From Thermococcus celer Vu 13 = JCM 8558 (GTDB lineage Archaea > Methanobacteriota_B > Thermococci > Thermococcales > Thermococcaceae): a stretch of DNA of 64,000 nt. A program made the translations under genes and the position numbers. The stretch spans positions 1,488,001 to 1,552,000 of the forward strand of contig NZ_CP014854.1 of the NCBI RefSeq assembly GCF_002214365.1, written 5' to 3'. Below the pieces are notes generated by a model. The model searched no databases. It saw nothing but the letters and a program-made list of their open reading frames with translations, and was not told where the DNA came from. This document shows, in pieces, positions 54,594 to 64,000 of this stretch (its first letter is position 1; every line of letters starts with the position of its first letter).

Positions 54594-54863
54594 CGTTGAT
54601 ACGCTCCGCCGGGCAATTTGAATTACGCTCTGATAGTATTTAAACCTTGCTTCGGAGTTTAATTATAAATTCCAAAAAAAAATCTGGAATAGCCACTTAA
54701 AACGTTGCAGTATATCCCACATCGCGGAGATTTATGTCAAAGTTATTAACGTGAATAACCGTGTTATACACGGGTGCATCAAAGCACAATTAAAAGGTTA
54801 CTGGGCCCTCACAAAAATTCAAGGTACAGGGAGGAGGCACAAAGGGGAAATACAGAATCCCGG
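54594..54863. other. AT-rich intergenic region upstream of the ABC cluster
   Basis: TTTAAATAC on the minus strand (about 54655-54647) is the probable cluster promoter. A perfect palindrome CCGTGT-TAT-ACACGG lies at 54759-54773, next to a looser TTATT-N6-AATAA (54743-54758). No gene is seen, and the composition is clearly lower in GC than the surroundings. Confidence 0.5.
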
Positions 54864-55667
54864 CTAACTCCACGTCTCGGCTATGACGTCGTGCTTGTGT
54901 ATGCTCTCGTTGCTGATTACCCTAACGTGGATCCTCCCGTTGAAGCGCTCCTTCGCCTTGGCAAGTATCTCGCGGGCGACGTCCTCCACGAACTTCGGGT
55001 TGGCGAACATCCCCTGAACGACGGCGTTCTCGTCGACCGTCTTGAGCAGGGTGTAGGTCGGGTGGCTGAAGGAACCCTCAACGACGTCTATCATATCCTC
55101 GAGTGCTATCTCCTCGTCGAAGGCCGTCCTGACCTCGAGCTCGCCGACGGCGCGCTGTATGTGGGTCTTCCCGTCGTTGTTGGCCATCGCGTGGGGGCAG
55201 ACGGTGTTGCCAGTTACCTTGACGTGGAGCACTTTCTCGAAGGAGCCGTCCCCGTTCTTTATCACGCCGACCTCGACGTCGTAGGGTTCGTAGCTGACCT
55301 TTCCGCTCGCCGGGGTCTCCCTCGGGACGATGAGGTGCGTCCTTATCCAGACCTCCGCGTGCCTGTGGGGGTGCTTCCCCTCCAGCCTGCGAATTACGGC
55401 CCTCCCAAGCTCCTCGAGGGAGCGGTGGGCCCCCATGACCTCCTCCTCGACGGCCTCGCTCATCGCCTCGGTTATGCTCTCGACGAGCCGGCTCATGTGG
55501 ATGCCCTTCTTCTCGGCCGGGACGTCTATGGTCACCTCGAACAGCGGGAGGAAGGTGTAAACTCTTCCCTTCCAGTTTATCCTCGCCACGGTTCGCAGGT
55601 TGGTTATCCCGACGCGGTGAAGGGGCTCCATTATCTCGGGTTTCTCCTCCTGTGTCTCAACCGACAT
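54864..55667 (-). CDS. mptA: GTP cyclohydrolase MptA (FolE2 type)
   Basis: This 267-residue enzyme converts GTP to 7,8-dihydroneopterin 2',3'-cyclic phosphate, the first step of archaeal pterin (methanopterin-type) synthesis. [16 protein letters not shown] carries the metal-binding Cys and His, and [13 protein letters not shown] and [12 protein letters not shown] are family motifs. ATG 55667 (MSVETQ) follows GGTGATGGTC. It starts 12 bases after the McrC-like gene's stop, so it might share that transcript, though the functions appear unrelated. Confidence 0.94.
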   Translation of the reverse strand: MSVETQEEKPEIMEPLHRVGITNLRTVARINWKGRVYTFLPLFEVTIDVPAEKKGIHMSRLVESITEAMSEAVEEEVMGAHRSLEELGRAVIRRLEGKHPHRHAEVWIRTHLIVPRETPASGKVSYEPYDVEVGVIKNGDGSFEKVLHVKVTGNTVCPHAMANNDGKTHIQRAVGELEVRTAFDEEIALEDMIDVVEGSFSHPTYTLLKTVDENAVVQGMFANPKFVEDVAREILAKAKERFNGRIHVRVISNESIHKHDVIAETWS

Positions 55668-55678
55668 GACCATCACCT

Positions 55679-57136
55679 TTAGTCTCTCTGCTGGGACATC
55701 TGCTCGAGGCTTTTTAAACCTGCGCCGTGACGTGAATTACCCGCTTCCCTCTTTTCACACAGCGCCAGAAGGGTCTCCCTCAGGTTTCTGGCAATCGAAT
55801 CCCTCAAAACGACGCCGTTCCGGGTTATGAACACGTCCGTGCCCACCCTGGAGAGCTCGTAGCCAAAGAGAGCGAAGGGCGTTCCGTCGAAGAAGCTAAG
55901 AAGCTCCCCGCTGGGTTCGAACATGTCCGGAATCCAGTGATTGTACGCTCCCTTCAGCCGGGGATAGACGATTGCGGCACTCCCTCCGGCGAGGCGAGAA
56001 TACGAGTATATCTGGTAGAGGTCCTCGCTGCTGCGAACGAGCTTCCTCCACCAGTTTCCCCCCATCTTTACGATTAAACCACGGTACTTAACCTCGATCG
56101 CGCACTTCCCGGAGTCCGTCACAACCAGTATATCCGGAAGCGGGGAGCCAAGAGTAAAAACGGCGCCCAGTTTCGCCTCCACCCTCCCGTGATCCTTAAC
56201 GATGTGCGGGAGGGTGTAGTTCCTGTAGACCACTCCCTTCCCGTTCAGGGCTCGCTTAATCGTGTGATACGCAAGGTCCTCAAACAGGTGGGCCATGTCT
56301 ATGAAAACGCCCTGTTGTCCCGAGTTCGTTCCGGTCTTTCTGCTGAAGCCGGTTAGGATTATCGTCGCGAGGGTGTAAACCGGTTTGAACCGTTCGTTCA
56401 GGGAGTTGAAGGACACCCTTTCAGGATCTTTTTGGTCAAGCGTCCCCACCCCCCTGAAGTACTCAATCAATGAGCCGGCCGCCCTTCCAATACCCCGCCA
56501 CTCGGAGTTCTCCGCAACAACTTCAAGAGCCGCTTTTAACACCCTGTTCAACGGATTGTCTACCCCAAGAGCGGAGTGTCTGACCGGAACGTCCACTCCC
56601 ACGGGTGCGGTCCTGATCAAACGTGAGAGAAGCACCCTCCCCCGGATGGTCTTCGAGCTCTCCTCAAGCTCACTGTACTCCTGATACATCCCGTGGAACA
56701 CCCTCCTCTTCAGCTGGAAGACGTAGAGGTAGAAGAACAGCTCGTGGATGAGCTCGCCCTCGTCCCCGTAGGCGGAGATGGCGAGTTCTATGTCACGCGG
56801 GCTCATACCGAGGTTACCGCTCATGTTGAGGAGGCTGAGGAAGAACTTCATGGACCGCCTCTGGTCAGGGTCGTACCTGTAGGGTTTCGGGAGGATCTGT
56901 ATCATGAAGGGCTCATCCCCCAGATGGTAGGCGAAGCCCACGCTCCCGTGGGTCTTGATGTAGTACTCCCCCCGGCTAACGTCGTATTTTAAACTCAGGA
57001 CCTCATGTTCACGGCCGTAAACCCTGTTGATGGACTCGAAGAACCTGTGGAGCTCGGAGGGGTGCAATTTCAGGCCCTCAGCCTGAAGGCTCCGGAGGTA
57101 TCTCCTCTGGAACTCGTGAAGGGTCACAACCTTCAT
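55679..57136 (-). CDS. mcrC: McrC-like nuclease subunit
   Basis: This 485-residue protein is partner of the McrB-like ATPase. The N-terminal half is helical and strand-rich with the conserved IRGRVLLSR segment (about 164-172). The C-terminal half is a PD-(D/E)xK nuclease: [13 protein letters not shown] (Glu286), [19 protein letters not shown] (Asp335, Glu348, Lys350) and YQIYSYSRL. McrBC enzymes cut DNA carrying modified bases after GTP-driven translocation by McrB. Its ATG overlaps the McrB stop by four bases. All visible catalytic residues are intact. Confidence 0.9.
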   Translation of the reverse strand: MKVVTLHEFQRRYLRSLQAEGLKLHPSELHRFFESINRVYGREHEVLSLKYDVSRGEYYIKTHGSVGFAYHLGDEPFMIQILPKPYRYDPDQRRSMKFFLSLLNMSGNLGMSPRDIELAISAYGDEGELIHELFFYLYVFQLKRRVFHGMYQEYSELEESSKTIRGRVLLSRLIRTAPVGVDVPVRHSALGVDNPLNRVLKAALEVVAENSEWRGIGRAAGSLIEYFRGVGTLDQKDPERVSFNSLNERFKPVYTLATIILTGFSRKTGTNSGQQGVFIDMAHLFEDLAYHTIKRALNGKGVVYRNYTLPHIVKDHGRVEAKLGAVFTLGSPLPDILVVTDSGKCAIEVKYRGLIVKMGGNWWRKLVRSSEDLYQIYSYSRLAGGSAAIVYPRLKGAYNHWIPDMFEPSGELLSFFDGTPFALFGYELSRVGTDVFITRNGVVLRDSIARNLRETLLALCEKREAGNSRHGAGLKSLEQMSQQRD

Positions 57137-59247
57137 TCCGACCCCACCAGTCTGCGGAGGGCATCCATGAACTCGTCGATGTCCATCTGGATTATCCTGC
57201 CCCTCTCGTCTATGAACTCGAATCCGGGATAGAGGGACCTTAGGTGTTCCCAGTTTCCGTAGAAGTACTCCTGGAAGAGGGGTAACACCTTGTGATAGAA
57301 CACCATGTACAGCGCCCTCCTCGGGTCATCGGCGGAGGCTACATCGAGGAAGTACCCGTGTCCCACGGTGTAGTCCTTACCCTTTTCCTGCTCGATGATG
57401 GAGTTCAGCCTCATGAGAAGATGCTCGAGGTCCACCCCGTCCACGCTCACGTCCCTCAACCTCCCCGGGTCGGGGGTCAGTTCCACGAACGCGAACCTCC
57501 TCCTGAGTGCTATGTCGAGCATCGCTATGCTTCTGTCCGCCGAGTTCATTGTCGCAACTATGTATAGGTTGGGAGGCAGTGCGAAGAGCTCCCCGGAGTA
57601 CGGCAGGGTTACTATAACCTCGTTTGGAGCGTCCAGCCTTTTATCCGGGTCGAGAAGGGTTATCAGCTCTCCAAATATTCTGCTCACGTTGCCCCTGTTT
57701 ATCTCGTCGATCACCAAGTAGAAATCCCTTCTGGGCTTTATGCCTGTTCTCTTCCCGCTCTTTCGTTCCTTCAGGAACCTCTGAACCGTTGCCTTCATAT
57801 CACTGTACCCAACCTTGCCCCCACCCTTCCTGAGTTCATCAGGCAGGGAATCGTAGATCGCCCTCACCGTTAGTCGCTTGAACACACCGTCAGATACACG
57901 GTACACAACGTTCCCTTCCTTTTCAAAGGGTCTGAAGCCCTCCACGAAGTCCTCGTAGCTGTAGGACTGGTGGAACGTGACAAACTCCCCGTTTCTGGCT
58001 GTTTTAAGTGCCATGTATGTTTTGCCCGTGCCGGGCGGCCCGTAAATGATAACCTGTTTGAAATTCCTCAGCAGGGGCTCCAGAAACGCTCCTTCCGCTT
58101 TTTCACCACCTTCGCCTCCCTCCAGTTCGCCCCCCTGCCCTCCTGTTTTGGCTTCCTCGAACGTGTACAGGTAATCAACGTCCCCGCGAAGGAAGTAGTA
58201 AAAACCCCCGCCCGAGCTTTTGCCTCCGCTTCTGCCGAAGTAGAGGACCCTTCCATCCAGGGAGATCCCGGCGAACTTCGGGTCAAGGACCCCCGGAACG
58301 TACCTCCCAAGAACCGCACCCCCCTCGAAATCGCCCGGCTTTATCTTTTTAGACGACTTGACAACCTCAAAGGGCACAAAACCAGCCCTCACGTTTTCAC
58401 GGTAAACGCCCGTTATCAAAAAGAGCCCCCGGGACGTGAAGGACAGGAACACCAGCTCCCCGGGGAGCGATACCGGGTTTTCTCCCGTGGGGGTCATGAC
58501 GTAAATCTCCTTTCCTCCCTTGACCCCGAGGGCGGCTATGAACGAGTCGCCTTCCAGCCAGATGTCCCCCACGGGTCTCCCGCCACCTGAAACAACGTTG
58601 GATTTTGATAGTACTTCAATGCTGTCCCAGAACTCCCTGGCGGAGTAGTAGGGGAACATCGGGAAGGGGATCCTGCCCAGTTTCAGCCTGGGTCTTTGAT
58701 TTTCCCTGAAGGTGTAGAGCATGTAGATGGAGTCCCCCGTGTCCCTTACCGAGTGGATGTAGGCAAAGCCCCTGGGCGGCGTCGGTATCTTAACGACCTC
58801 AACGTCCGCGGGGGCGATGTAATCGACCTTGTAATCACAGAACACCAGGAGTCTGTCCATTGAAGTTAGAGTCACGTAGAGCGGTAGCTTGGTAAAAGCC
58901 ACCGAGAGGGCCTCGGATTCCGGGTCCTCGGACTGGATCGGGTAGAGTTTGACCTCCCCGGTTCCACACTTTGTAAAAACCGCGAGCTTTTCACTCCCGG
59001 GCAGGATCACGACCTCGTCCGCGCAGGACACCGCGATCCCTTCACCCCAGCCTTTGACGACTTCCCCCGCCGTTTCAAAAACGTGTATGAACCTTGAGTC
59101 GTCGTCCAGCCGAACCATGACCGCCAGGTACCTGCCGCTGGGAAAGAGCCTAAGCTCTTCGATCACGAAACCAAAGTCCCCGTACTCCGTGTCCAGAAAT
59201 CTTTTTATCAGATACATCGCGTTCTTCATTGGCATAGGATGGCTCAT
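57133..59247 (-). CDS. mcrB: McrB-like AAA+ GTPase with N-terminal putative beta-propeller
   Basis: In this 704-residue protein the C-terminal part is a McrB AAA+ motor: Walker A GPPGTGKT (about 403-410), FHQSYSYEDFVEGFRP, Walker B YLVIDEINRG and the McrB signature MNSADRS (about 567-573). The first 370 residues contain no known modified-DNA reader. They show about seven strand-rich repeats (for example SGRYLAVMVR, SEKLAVFTKCG, MDRLLVFCDYK, DSIYMLYTF, DSFIAALGVKG, RGLFLITGVY, DGRVLYFGRS), as in a WD40-like propeller. A Gly/Glu linker joins the halves. ATG 59247 behind GGTGATTGTA is preferred to 59301, and TTTAATAAA at about 59275 gives a separate promoter. Confidence 0.85.
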   Translation of the reverse strand: MSHPMPMKNAMYLIKRFLDTEYGDFGFVIEELRLFPSGRYLAVMVRLDDDSRFIHVFETAGEVVKGWGEGIAVSCADEVVILPGSEKLAVFTKCGTGEVKLYPIQSEDPESEALSVAFTKLPLYVTLTSMDRLLVFCDYKVDYIAPADVEVVKIPTPPRGFAYIHSVRDTGDSIYMLYTFRENQRPRLKLGRIPFPMFPYYSAREFWDSIEVLSKSNVVSGGGRPVGDIWLEGDSFIAALGVKGGKEIYVMTPTGENPVSLPGELVFLSFTSRGLFLITGVYRENVRAGFVPFEVVKSSKKIKPGDFEGGAVLGRYVPGVLDPKFAGISLDGRVLYFGRSGGKSSGGGFYYFLRGDVDYLYTFEEAKTGGQGGELEGGEGGEKAEGAFLEPLLRNFKQVIIYGPPGTGKTYMALKTARNGEFVTFHQSYSYEDFVEGFRPFEKEGNVVYRVSDGVFKRLTVRAIYDSLPDELRKGGGKVGYSDMKATVQRFLKERKSGKRTGIKPRRDFYLVIDEINRGNVSRIFGELITLLDPDKRLDAPNEVIVTLPYSGELFALPPNLYIVATMNSADRSIAMLDIALRRRFAFVELTPDPGRLRDVSVDGVDLEHLLMRLNSIIEQEKGKDYTVGHGYFLDVASADDPRRALYMVFYHKVLPLFQEYFYGNWEHLRSLYPGFEFIDERGRIIQMDIDEFMDALRRLVGSE

Positions 59248-59297
59248 TACAATCACCAATTGGAATATGGGGCGAGATTTATTAAATCTTTCCCCGC

Positions 59298-60068
59298 TCA
59301 TCTCAGGATTTCCATCAGCCTCTCGTAGCTCCTCCTTGCCGCCGACACGTCGGCCTCGTCCAGCCTGCCCGCGTATTTGGCCCTCTCGAAGATCCTCGTG
59401 AGAACATCGAGGTCTTCCAAGTCCTGAAAGATTTCCCTCAGCCTTTCCTCATGCTCCCAGTGCGTCCAGCTCTTCTGGTAGGGGTAACCCTTACGGACGA
59501 GGCCCGCAACGACGTTCTTGTACATCTTTATCACCCTCTCCGCGGGGGTACCCTCTATGGAGTCGTACGTCATCTCCGGCTCGAACTTGACTTCAAACGT
59601 CGTGACTTGACGTTTCCGTCTCTTGGCCGTGAGAATTAACAGAATGAAAACGGCGAAGGGCAGCAGGTAGAACACCCCGGGAAGCTCCTTCAGCGTGACC
59701 ACAAAGTCGCCGGAGGTGACGTTGTACCAGATTCCGGAAAGTGTTTCCCCCACTTTACCGGTGTTCACCAAGTGTTCCGGCTTTTTTTCAAAAATCAACC
59801 TGATGGCAACGAAAATCGCCAGCAGCGTTATCGCGCCGGCCAGAACGTTCCCCCTCTTGGTTCTCCGAATCCCCCTCTCGATGTTGCCCTCAATGAGGGC
59901 CCTCAGCACGTAACCCGCGGCCGCGAACAGGAACAGGTTCGCGAAGAAAAAGACCCACTCGAAGTTAAAGACCGTGGTGCCCCCGTGGATGGCCGTGTTT
60001 CCGAGAAGGGTGGAGACGAGAAGAAAGGAGGCGAAGAGGATGACGTAAAGGGTTCTCAGCCTCTCCAT
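59298..60068 (-). CDS. DUF4129-type membrane protein next to McrBC
   Basis: This 256-residue protein has four membrane segments (about 7-25, 35-55, 76-95, 130-147) and a cytosolic C-terminal domain of about 95 residues with ERVIKMYKNVVAGLVRKGY, then LDVLTRIFERAKYAGRLDEADV, the pattern of DUF4129. DUF4129 proteins usually accompany MoxR ATPases, DUF58 and transglutaminases; here the partner is an McrB-type ATPase, which is unusual. It overlaps the DUF1699 gene (13 bases), and its stop overlaps an alternative McrB start. The role is unknown; a membrane sensor or effector is possible. Confidence 0.82.
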   Translation of the reverse strand: MERLRTLYVILFASFLLVSTLLGNTAIHGGTTVFNFEWVFFFANLFLFAAAGYVLRALIEGNIERGIRRTKRGNVLAGAITLLAIFVAIRLIFEKKPEHLVNTGKVGETLSGIWYNVTSGDFVVTLKELPGVFYLLPFAVFILLILTAKRRKRQVTTFEVKFEPEMTYDSIEGTPAERVIKMYKNVVAGLVRKGYPYQKSWTHWEHEERLREIFQDLEDLDVLTRIFERAKYAGRLDEADVSAARRSYERLMEILR

Positions 60069-60466
60069 CGCATAACACCGGCCTGCTCCAGGATGTAATA
60101 GACAGTCCTCAGGGGGATACCGGTCCTGGCGCTTATCTCCTTGGCGGAAAAGCCCTTGAGGAGGAGGGCCTGAATCTCCTGAACGGTTCTCTCGTCGTAC
60201 TTCCTCGGTCTCCCTCTGGGGTATCCCTCGGGGACGAGCTCTATGCCCATCTGGGCGAGTGCGTTGATGACCTTCCTCGAGACCTTCGGGTAGAGGCTCG
60301 GCGGACAGGAGATCTTCCTGACGTTGGGCGCGCGCTCGAGGATCGTCACGAGTATCTCCTTCGTGGGGCGGCGGTTCACGTAGACCTCGGTAACCTCCTC
60401 GTTCAGCGCGCCCTTGAGCTTCCGCAGAAGTTCCGCGTTGTTCCTGGCCTTGACCTCCACCCGCAT
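60056..60466 (-). CDS. DUF1699 protein with C-terminal helix-turn-helix
   Basis: This 136-residue protein has a DUF1699-like domain at residues 1-90 (PNVRKISCPPSLYPKVSRKVINAL matches that family's core). GRPRKYDERTVQEIQALLLK then GFSAKEISARTGIPLRTVYYIL is a resolvase/Hin-type HTH with an AT-hook-like GRPRK. A DNA-binding regulator is likely. The stop overlaps the DUF4129 gene, so the two are translationally linked. GGTGAGGTT precedes ATG 60466, and the DUF530-like gene ends four bases upstream. Confidence 0.85.
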   Translation of the reverse strand: MRVEVKARNNAELLRKLKGALNEEVTEVYVNRRPTKEILVTILERAPNVRKISCPPSLYPKVSRKVINALAQMGIELVPEGYPRGRPRKYDERTVQEIQALLLKGFSAKEISARTGIPLRTVYYILEQAGVMRWRG

Positions 60467-60470
60467 AACC

Positions 60471-61718
60471 TCACCCCTGAAGGAGGGCCAGGAATTGCTT
60501 CGCCCTGTCGCTCTTCGGCATGAACTTCTCGAACTTCTTCGTATCCGCGAAGAGGGTTTTGTGCAGGCCGGAGATCACGAACTTCCGTATGGCCTCCTCG
60601 AGCTCGTCCTCGGGAACGCCGAGTAGCCGGGCCACCTTCTCCTCGCTGTACTCGCTCATTCCGTAGAGGAGAACTGCACCCAGGAGGTAATTGGGGACGT
60701 TGGTTATGTCCTTCCTCCTGCCAATAAGGGCGTTCTCCATCTCGCACTTCCTTATGATGAGCATGCTCCCGTGGCCCGTCCTGAAGTTGGGCTCATCCCT
60801 GAAGGGCAGGTCAAATATCGAGTAGTGGCAGTCTATGCAGAGCCTTATGTTGGGGTAGAGGCCGAGGCTTTCCCTCTCGCTCTCCGAGGTCAGGAAGTAG
60901 TAGCGGAAGAGGTCGAGGGCGAGCTTCTCCACACCGTTTTTGGGGTCGAGAACGGAATAAGCCAGGGCAAGGTTGTTAACGGTGTAGTGGTTGTTTATGA
61001 GAACGCCACGCGTCTTGACGAAGCTGAGGACGCGCCAGCGGAGTCTCCTGCCGTAGCGTTTCCTCAGCTCGACCTCTATGTCCGCGTCCGCCGGAAGATC
61101 GATGCGAGCCTTCTTCAGCCTGTTGTTCTCCCAGTATTCAACCTCGATGCGCAGACCCCGTGTCCTAACCGTCCCCTTCTCGCGGAGCTTGCCCTTTATG
61201 AACTTGAACGACTCCCTGACGTCCACGCTCTCCCTGGCCAGGAGCCTCAGGACATCGCCCGAGTAGGCCAGATGAGGCAGAATCTCCACCCTGCCCAGCC
61301 GGACGTTCCTCGGAACCGCTTCAACATCCCCCACGTTCTCCCTCGTGAGTTCCTTGGGACTTATCGGCCTCCTCCCGATGAAAAAGGTGTAGTTGGCCTC
61401 TATCAAAGCGAGGGCCATCTTGTGGGCAGTGATGGCCGCGCGGAGCCTCTCAAGGGCCAGAACCCTGTTGCGTTTCTTCTTGTAGATCCACTGGAGGTGG
61501 GGGTCGCGATCGCGCTTGCCCATACCACCTGTGGAAGGTGTGACCTCCCCGACCCGCCTTGAAAGTTCCTCCTCAAGCCCTTGAAGGAGGGATAGGTTTT
61601 CTCCAAGGCGATAAGAAATGGAGGAAACGTCGAAGGTCTCAAATAACCCGTCCATGTCTATCCCAATGTCGTCCAGTACCTTGTTGACCTGCGCGACGAG
61701 TTCCTCCGTCGTCGTCAT
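60471..61718 (-). CDS. Conserved archaeal protein, probably DUF530
   Basis: This 415-residue protein has N-terminal coiled-coil-like helices (about 10-110 with [15 protein letters not shown]), a central beta region ([23 protein letters not shown]), a [10 protein letters not shown] motif near residue 313 that may bind metal, and a C-terminal winged-helix-like stretch ([23 protein letters not shown]). It resembles DUF530, an archaeal family of unknown function. It overlaps the Top6A stop by four bases, so it is in the topoisomerase VI transcript and may serve DNA topology or replication. Confidence 0.83.
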   Translation of the reverse strand: MTTTEELVAQVNKVLDDIGIDMDGLFETFDVSSISYRLGENLSLLQGLEEELSRRVGEVTPSTGGMGKRDRDPHLQWIYKKKRNRVLALERLRAAITAHKMALALIEANYTFFIGRRPISPKELTRENVGDVEAVPRNVRLGRVEILPHLAYSGDVLRLLARESVDVRESFKFIKGKLREKGTVRTRGLRIEVEYWENNRLKKARIDLPADADIEVELRKRYGRRLRWRVLSFVKTRGVLINNHYTVNNLALAYSVLDPKNGVEKLALDLFRYYFLTSESERESLGLYPNIRLCIDCHYSIFDLPFRDEPNFRTGHGSMLIIRKCEMENALIGRRKDITNVPNYLLGAVLLYGMSEYSEEKVARLLGVPEDELEEAIRKFVISGLHKTLFADTKKFEKFMPKSDRAKQFLALLQG

Positions 61719-62875
61719 GGCAGGAGATCACCGTTGTTTATCTTTTCGGGCAGGTACTCCTTCGCCACGAACTCGAGGCTCTTGTTGGCAAGGGCCTGCT
61801 GCTCTATCCTGACCCCCATCTTGAGGGCCATCTTGAACTGTCTCTGCCACTCCTTGTTCTGGAACCACGGGTACTCCATCTCCTCAAGGATGCGCTTGTA
61901 GTCGCCGGTCGGTCCACCCTTCTTGTTCGGTGGGATTCCCTTGAGCTTTTCGGTGACGTTCTCGAGGCCGTAGTGTTTTATGTCGTCCATCGTCATCCCC
62001 ACGAACTTCGACTCCGGAGTCGCCAGCTTGTCGCTGAGGTAGGCGAGGTTTATGGAGCCCTGCTTTATGGTGGAGTAGATGTACCAACCGTACGGATCCC
62101 CATCGGTGAAGACGATTATTGGCAACCCTTCCTCGTAGCGGAGCCTGTGTATGAGCCTCCTGACGCCGCGCGATGCCTGTCCCTGGGTGGCTATGATGAG
62201 GGCGTTCTCCTTCTTCGGGAACTTCTCCTCTATCAGCCTGTCGGCCATGGCGGCGGTCTCGACGACCAGCGCGTAGTCAACGTTGACCTCAACGAACTGG
62301 AGGTGCTCGACCGTTCCCGGAACCGCCCAGCCACCCATACCGAGCCTGCTGGTGTTGAACTCGTCCTCGCCGTCCCGGATCACTATATCCCCGTAGATGT
62401 AGCCGCGCCTGTCCGCGGTGAGGTGCATCTCCTCTCGCAGAACCCCGAGCATCCTCTCGAGGTCCTCTATTATCGGATCGCTCTCCCTCTGGTCCTCGAA
62501 GGTGTTCTCCTTCGTTCCGGGGATGGTGTGCTTGTTGGCGTAGTAGGCTTCACGGAGGCTCGCGTGCTTGTTCTCGCTCACCAGCCTCTTAACGTAGGCC
62601 ATCAGAAGGAGGGTCTGCATGAACTTCCTCGTGTGGGCCACGTTGAGGAAGTAGCGCCTCGAGAGCTTGTCGCCCATCCTGATGACGCGATTACGCTCAT
62701 CGAAGTAGACGTTGTTGAGCCCTCGCATTGGGATGTCAAAGTAGGGGTTCTTGCCGCTCTTTATATCCTCGAGGATCCTCCTCCCGTGTTCCTCGAGTTT
62801 GGTGAGTACCCTGGTTGGATCGTACGAGAACTTCTCCCTCGGCTTTTCCCGCTTTACTGCCCTGGATTTAGGCAT
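61715..62875 (-). CDS. top6A: DNA topoisomerase VI subunit A
   Basis: This 386-residue Spo11-type catalytic subunit makes the transient double-strand break. The active tyrosine is in [11 protein letters not shown] (about residue 105), and the Toprim domain has [11 protein letters not shown] (Glu) and [10 protein letters not shown] (DxD). Length is typical. It overlaps the Top6B stop by eight bases, and the enzyme works as an A2B2 heterotetramer. ATG 62875 lies within the end of top6B, so translation is coupled. Confidence 0.96.
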   Translation of the reverse strand: MPKSRAVKREKPREKFSYDPTRVLTKLEEHGRRILEDIKSGKNPYFDIPMRGLNNVYFDERNRVIRMGDKLSRRYFLNVAHTRKFMQTLLLMAYVKRLVSENKHASLREAYYANKHTIPGTKENTFEDQRESDPIIEDLERMLGVLREEMHLTADRRGYIYGDIVIRDGEDEFNTSRLGMGGWAVPGTVEHLQFVEVNVDYALVVETAAMADRLIEEKFPKKENALIIATQGQASRGVRRLIHRLRYEEGLPIIVFTDGDPYGWYIYSTIKQGSINLAYLSDKLATPESKFVGMTMDDIKHYGLENVTEKLKGIPPNKKGGPTGDYKRILEEMEYPWFQNKEWQRQFKMALKMGVRIEQQALANKSLEFVAKEYLPEKINNGDLLP

Positions 62876-64000
62876 TCTCGCTCACCCCCACCATCTTAGC
62901 TTCCCTCGCCTTGAAATGGCCCTCTATGTATCTCAAGAAGTAACCTTTAACGGTTTCCTCATCCTCGCCGGTTAGGATGCTCAAAGCCTTGGCTATCTCC
63001 GGGACGTACTTCTCGAAGGTCTTCCTCCTCTTGGCCTGGTGGAGCTTTCTGTGCTTGCCGCTGAGGTAGCTCTGCAGCCTCCTCGCCGCGTCCATTATGG
63101 CCAGCCTTATCTCGTTCTGGATCTCCTCGACGCTGGCTATGCTCTGTTTTCCGGTGCCGGTGTAGGGCACGTGAACGCTGATGACGTTTATCATGAGCAC
63201 CAGCGGTGCACGGTCGAGGTCGTCCACCTTGTAGCGCTTCCAGTCTATCGACCTCGCGGCCAGCGTGGTCACACAGGAACCCGCATCGAAGAGGAGCGGA
63301 ACGCGGTTCGCGTACCTCAGGAGCTCGAAACCGCCCGGAATATCGCCGCCGTAGGCGAGGCCGACCTCGACCTGGAAGGGTATCCCGCCCGAGTAGACCT
63401 TCGGCGGTCTTGTCACTGCCGTCACGAACTCCGGCTTGAGGATTCCACTCAGGCCCTTCTCGATGTTCTCCTCGCCGATGGGCCTTAGACCGTGGGTTGG
63501 CGGGGCCAGGAACTTCATGTATTTAAAGGCCTCCACTATCTCCTCCGCCTCGTGCCAGGTGAGTTTCTCGGGCGGCTTCTCCATGAGTTTCGCAACGGCT
63601 TTGACGACCTTCGTGTAGCCCCTGAAGGAGCGGAGAACCTCCTTAACCTCCCCCTTCATGAGCCTCTCGTAGAGCTGCTCCTGGACGTTCTTGTCCTTCT
63701 CGGTCTTTATGAGTCTCAGCGCCGCCACGTACTCGATAAGCTCATCAACCTTCCTGTCGCTTATGCGCGAGAACTCGCCAACGAGGAAGCGCCTCACAGT
63801 GTTCCTCCGGGTCTTCCTGGCCATCCTGTAAACGTCGTCTGTGAGAACGCCGCGCGGATGCGGTTTCATCTCGACCGGTGGCTTCGGGACCTCCTCGCTC
63901 GACCTCGGAAAGACTATGAGCTTCCCGTCCGGCTCTATCAGCTCGATGTGGGCGTGGGGGTTGGCTATTGCCGTAAGCTTCAGGTACCAGTAAACGCCCT
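62868..64000 (-). CDS. top6B: DNA topoisomerase VI subunit B, C-terminal part
   Basis: The visible 377 residues are the transducer and C-terminal region of the GHKL-type ATPase subunit ([58 protein letters not shown]). The frame is open to the window edge, so the N-terminal ATPase domain lies beyond 64000. The internal Met at 63869 is not the start. The QSI..VEEI region and [11 protein letters not shown] tail are characteristic. It is first in the run Top6B-Top6A-DUF530. Confidence 0.95.
   Translation of the reverse strand, partial: GVYWYLKLTAIANPHAHIELIEPDGKLIVFPRSSEEVPKPPVEMKPHPRGVLTDDVYRMARKTRRNTVRRFLVGEFSRISDRKVDELIEYVAALRLIKTEKDKNVQEQLYERLMKGEVKEVLRSFRGYTKVVKAVAKLMEKPPEKLTWHEAEEIVEAFKYMKFLAPPTHGLRPIGEENIEKGLSGILKPEFVTAVTRPPKVYSGGIPFQVEVGLAYGGDIPGGFELLRYANRVPLLFDAGSCVTTLAARSIDWKRYKVDDLDRAPLVLMINVISVHVPYTGTGKQSIASVEEIQNEIRLAIMDAARRLQSYLSGKHRKLHQAKRRKTFEKYVPEIAKALSILTGEDEETVKGYFLRYIEGHFKAREAKMVGVSENA

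Overview
The window is a gene-dense stretch of a euryarchaeal chromosome, almost certainly a high-GC Thermococcus. The basis is archaeal EF-1alpha, EF-2, uS10, topoisomerase VI, ABCE1, archaeosine transglycosylase (ArcTGT), RNase P Pop5, Taw2 and MptA, a formaldehyde:ferredoxin oxidoreductase of the tungsten family, a maltodextrin operon with a TrmBL1 regulator and its operator, short AT-rich TATA boxes about 25 bases before starts, and GGTGAT/GGAGG ribosome sites. Most genes abut or overlap by ATGA or GTGA.

Layout. 1-177: 5' end of a UPF0146 gene. 210-8984 (minus): maltodextrin uptake operon (binding lipoprotein, two permeases, secreted GH57 amylopullulanase, ATPase) behind a TATA box with a TrmBL1/Tgr operator at 9020-9036. 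A GH13 cyclomaltodextrinase and divergent trmBL1 and glycogen synthase follow, so uptake, hydrolysis, storage and regulation are together. 13582-16493: Pop5, a radical SAM protein, a decayed membrane-protein region and an AAA ATPase with a palindromic operator. 16645-18060: IS607-type remnant with a broken tnpA and an intact tnpB carrying a strong 3' hairpin. 18084-26033: KaiC-like ATPase, Lhr helicase, glycosyltransferase, phosphate permease, ArcTGT. 26070-26566: tRNA-Val and tRNA-Thr around a possible integrase fossil. 26606-31989: PAP2 phosphatase, HAD protein, YigZ, ABCE1 and a secreted cell-wall-binding-like protein.

32258-39885: AIR-synthase-like protein, stand-alone nuclease, DUF364, glutamine amidotransferase, CBS protein, a double metallophosphoesterase with a degenerate second half, and the two enzymes of cyclic 2,3-diphosphoglycerate synthesis. 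40033-45589: small histone-fold protein, MBL hydrolase, Cas4-like nuclease preceded by a C/D box sRNA (41864-41920), Taw2, formaldehyde:ferredoxin oxidoreductase and MoaD. 45752-50157: tRNA-Ser, uS10, EF-1alpha, EF-2. 50237-54568: HD phosphohydrolase and an ABC-2 type cluster bracketed by a 25-base direct repeat. 54864-64000: MptA, an McrBC-type pair whose McrB has a putative beta-propeller in place of a DNA-reading domain, a DUF4129 membrane protein, a DUF1699 HTH protein, a DUF530-like protein and topoisomerase VI.

The most unusual system is the McrBC-like locus at 55679-60466. Other notable items are the C/D sRNA in the leader of the Cas4-like gene, the TnpB 3' hairpin, the double metallophosphoesterase, the cDPG gene pair and the repeat-bracketed ABC cluster. 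All family names come from reading the sequence; no database search was run.
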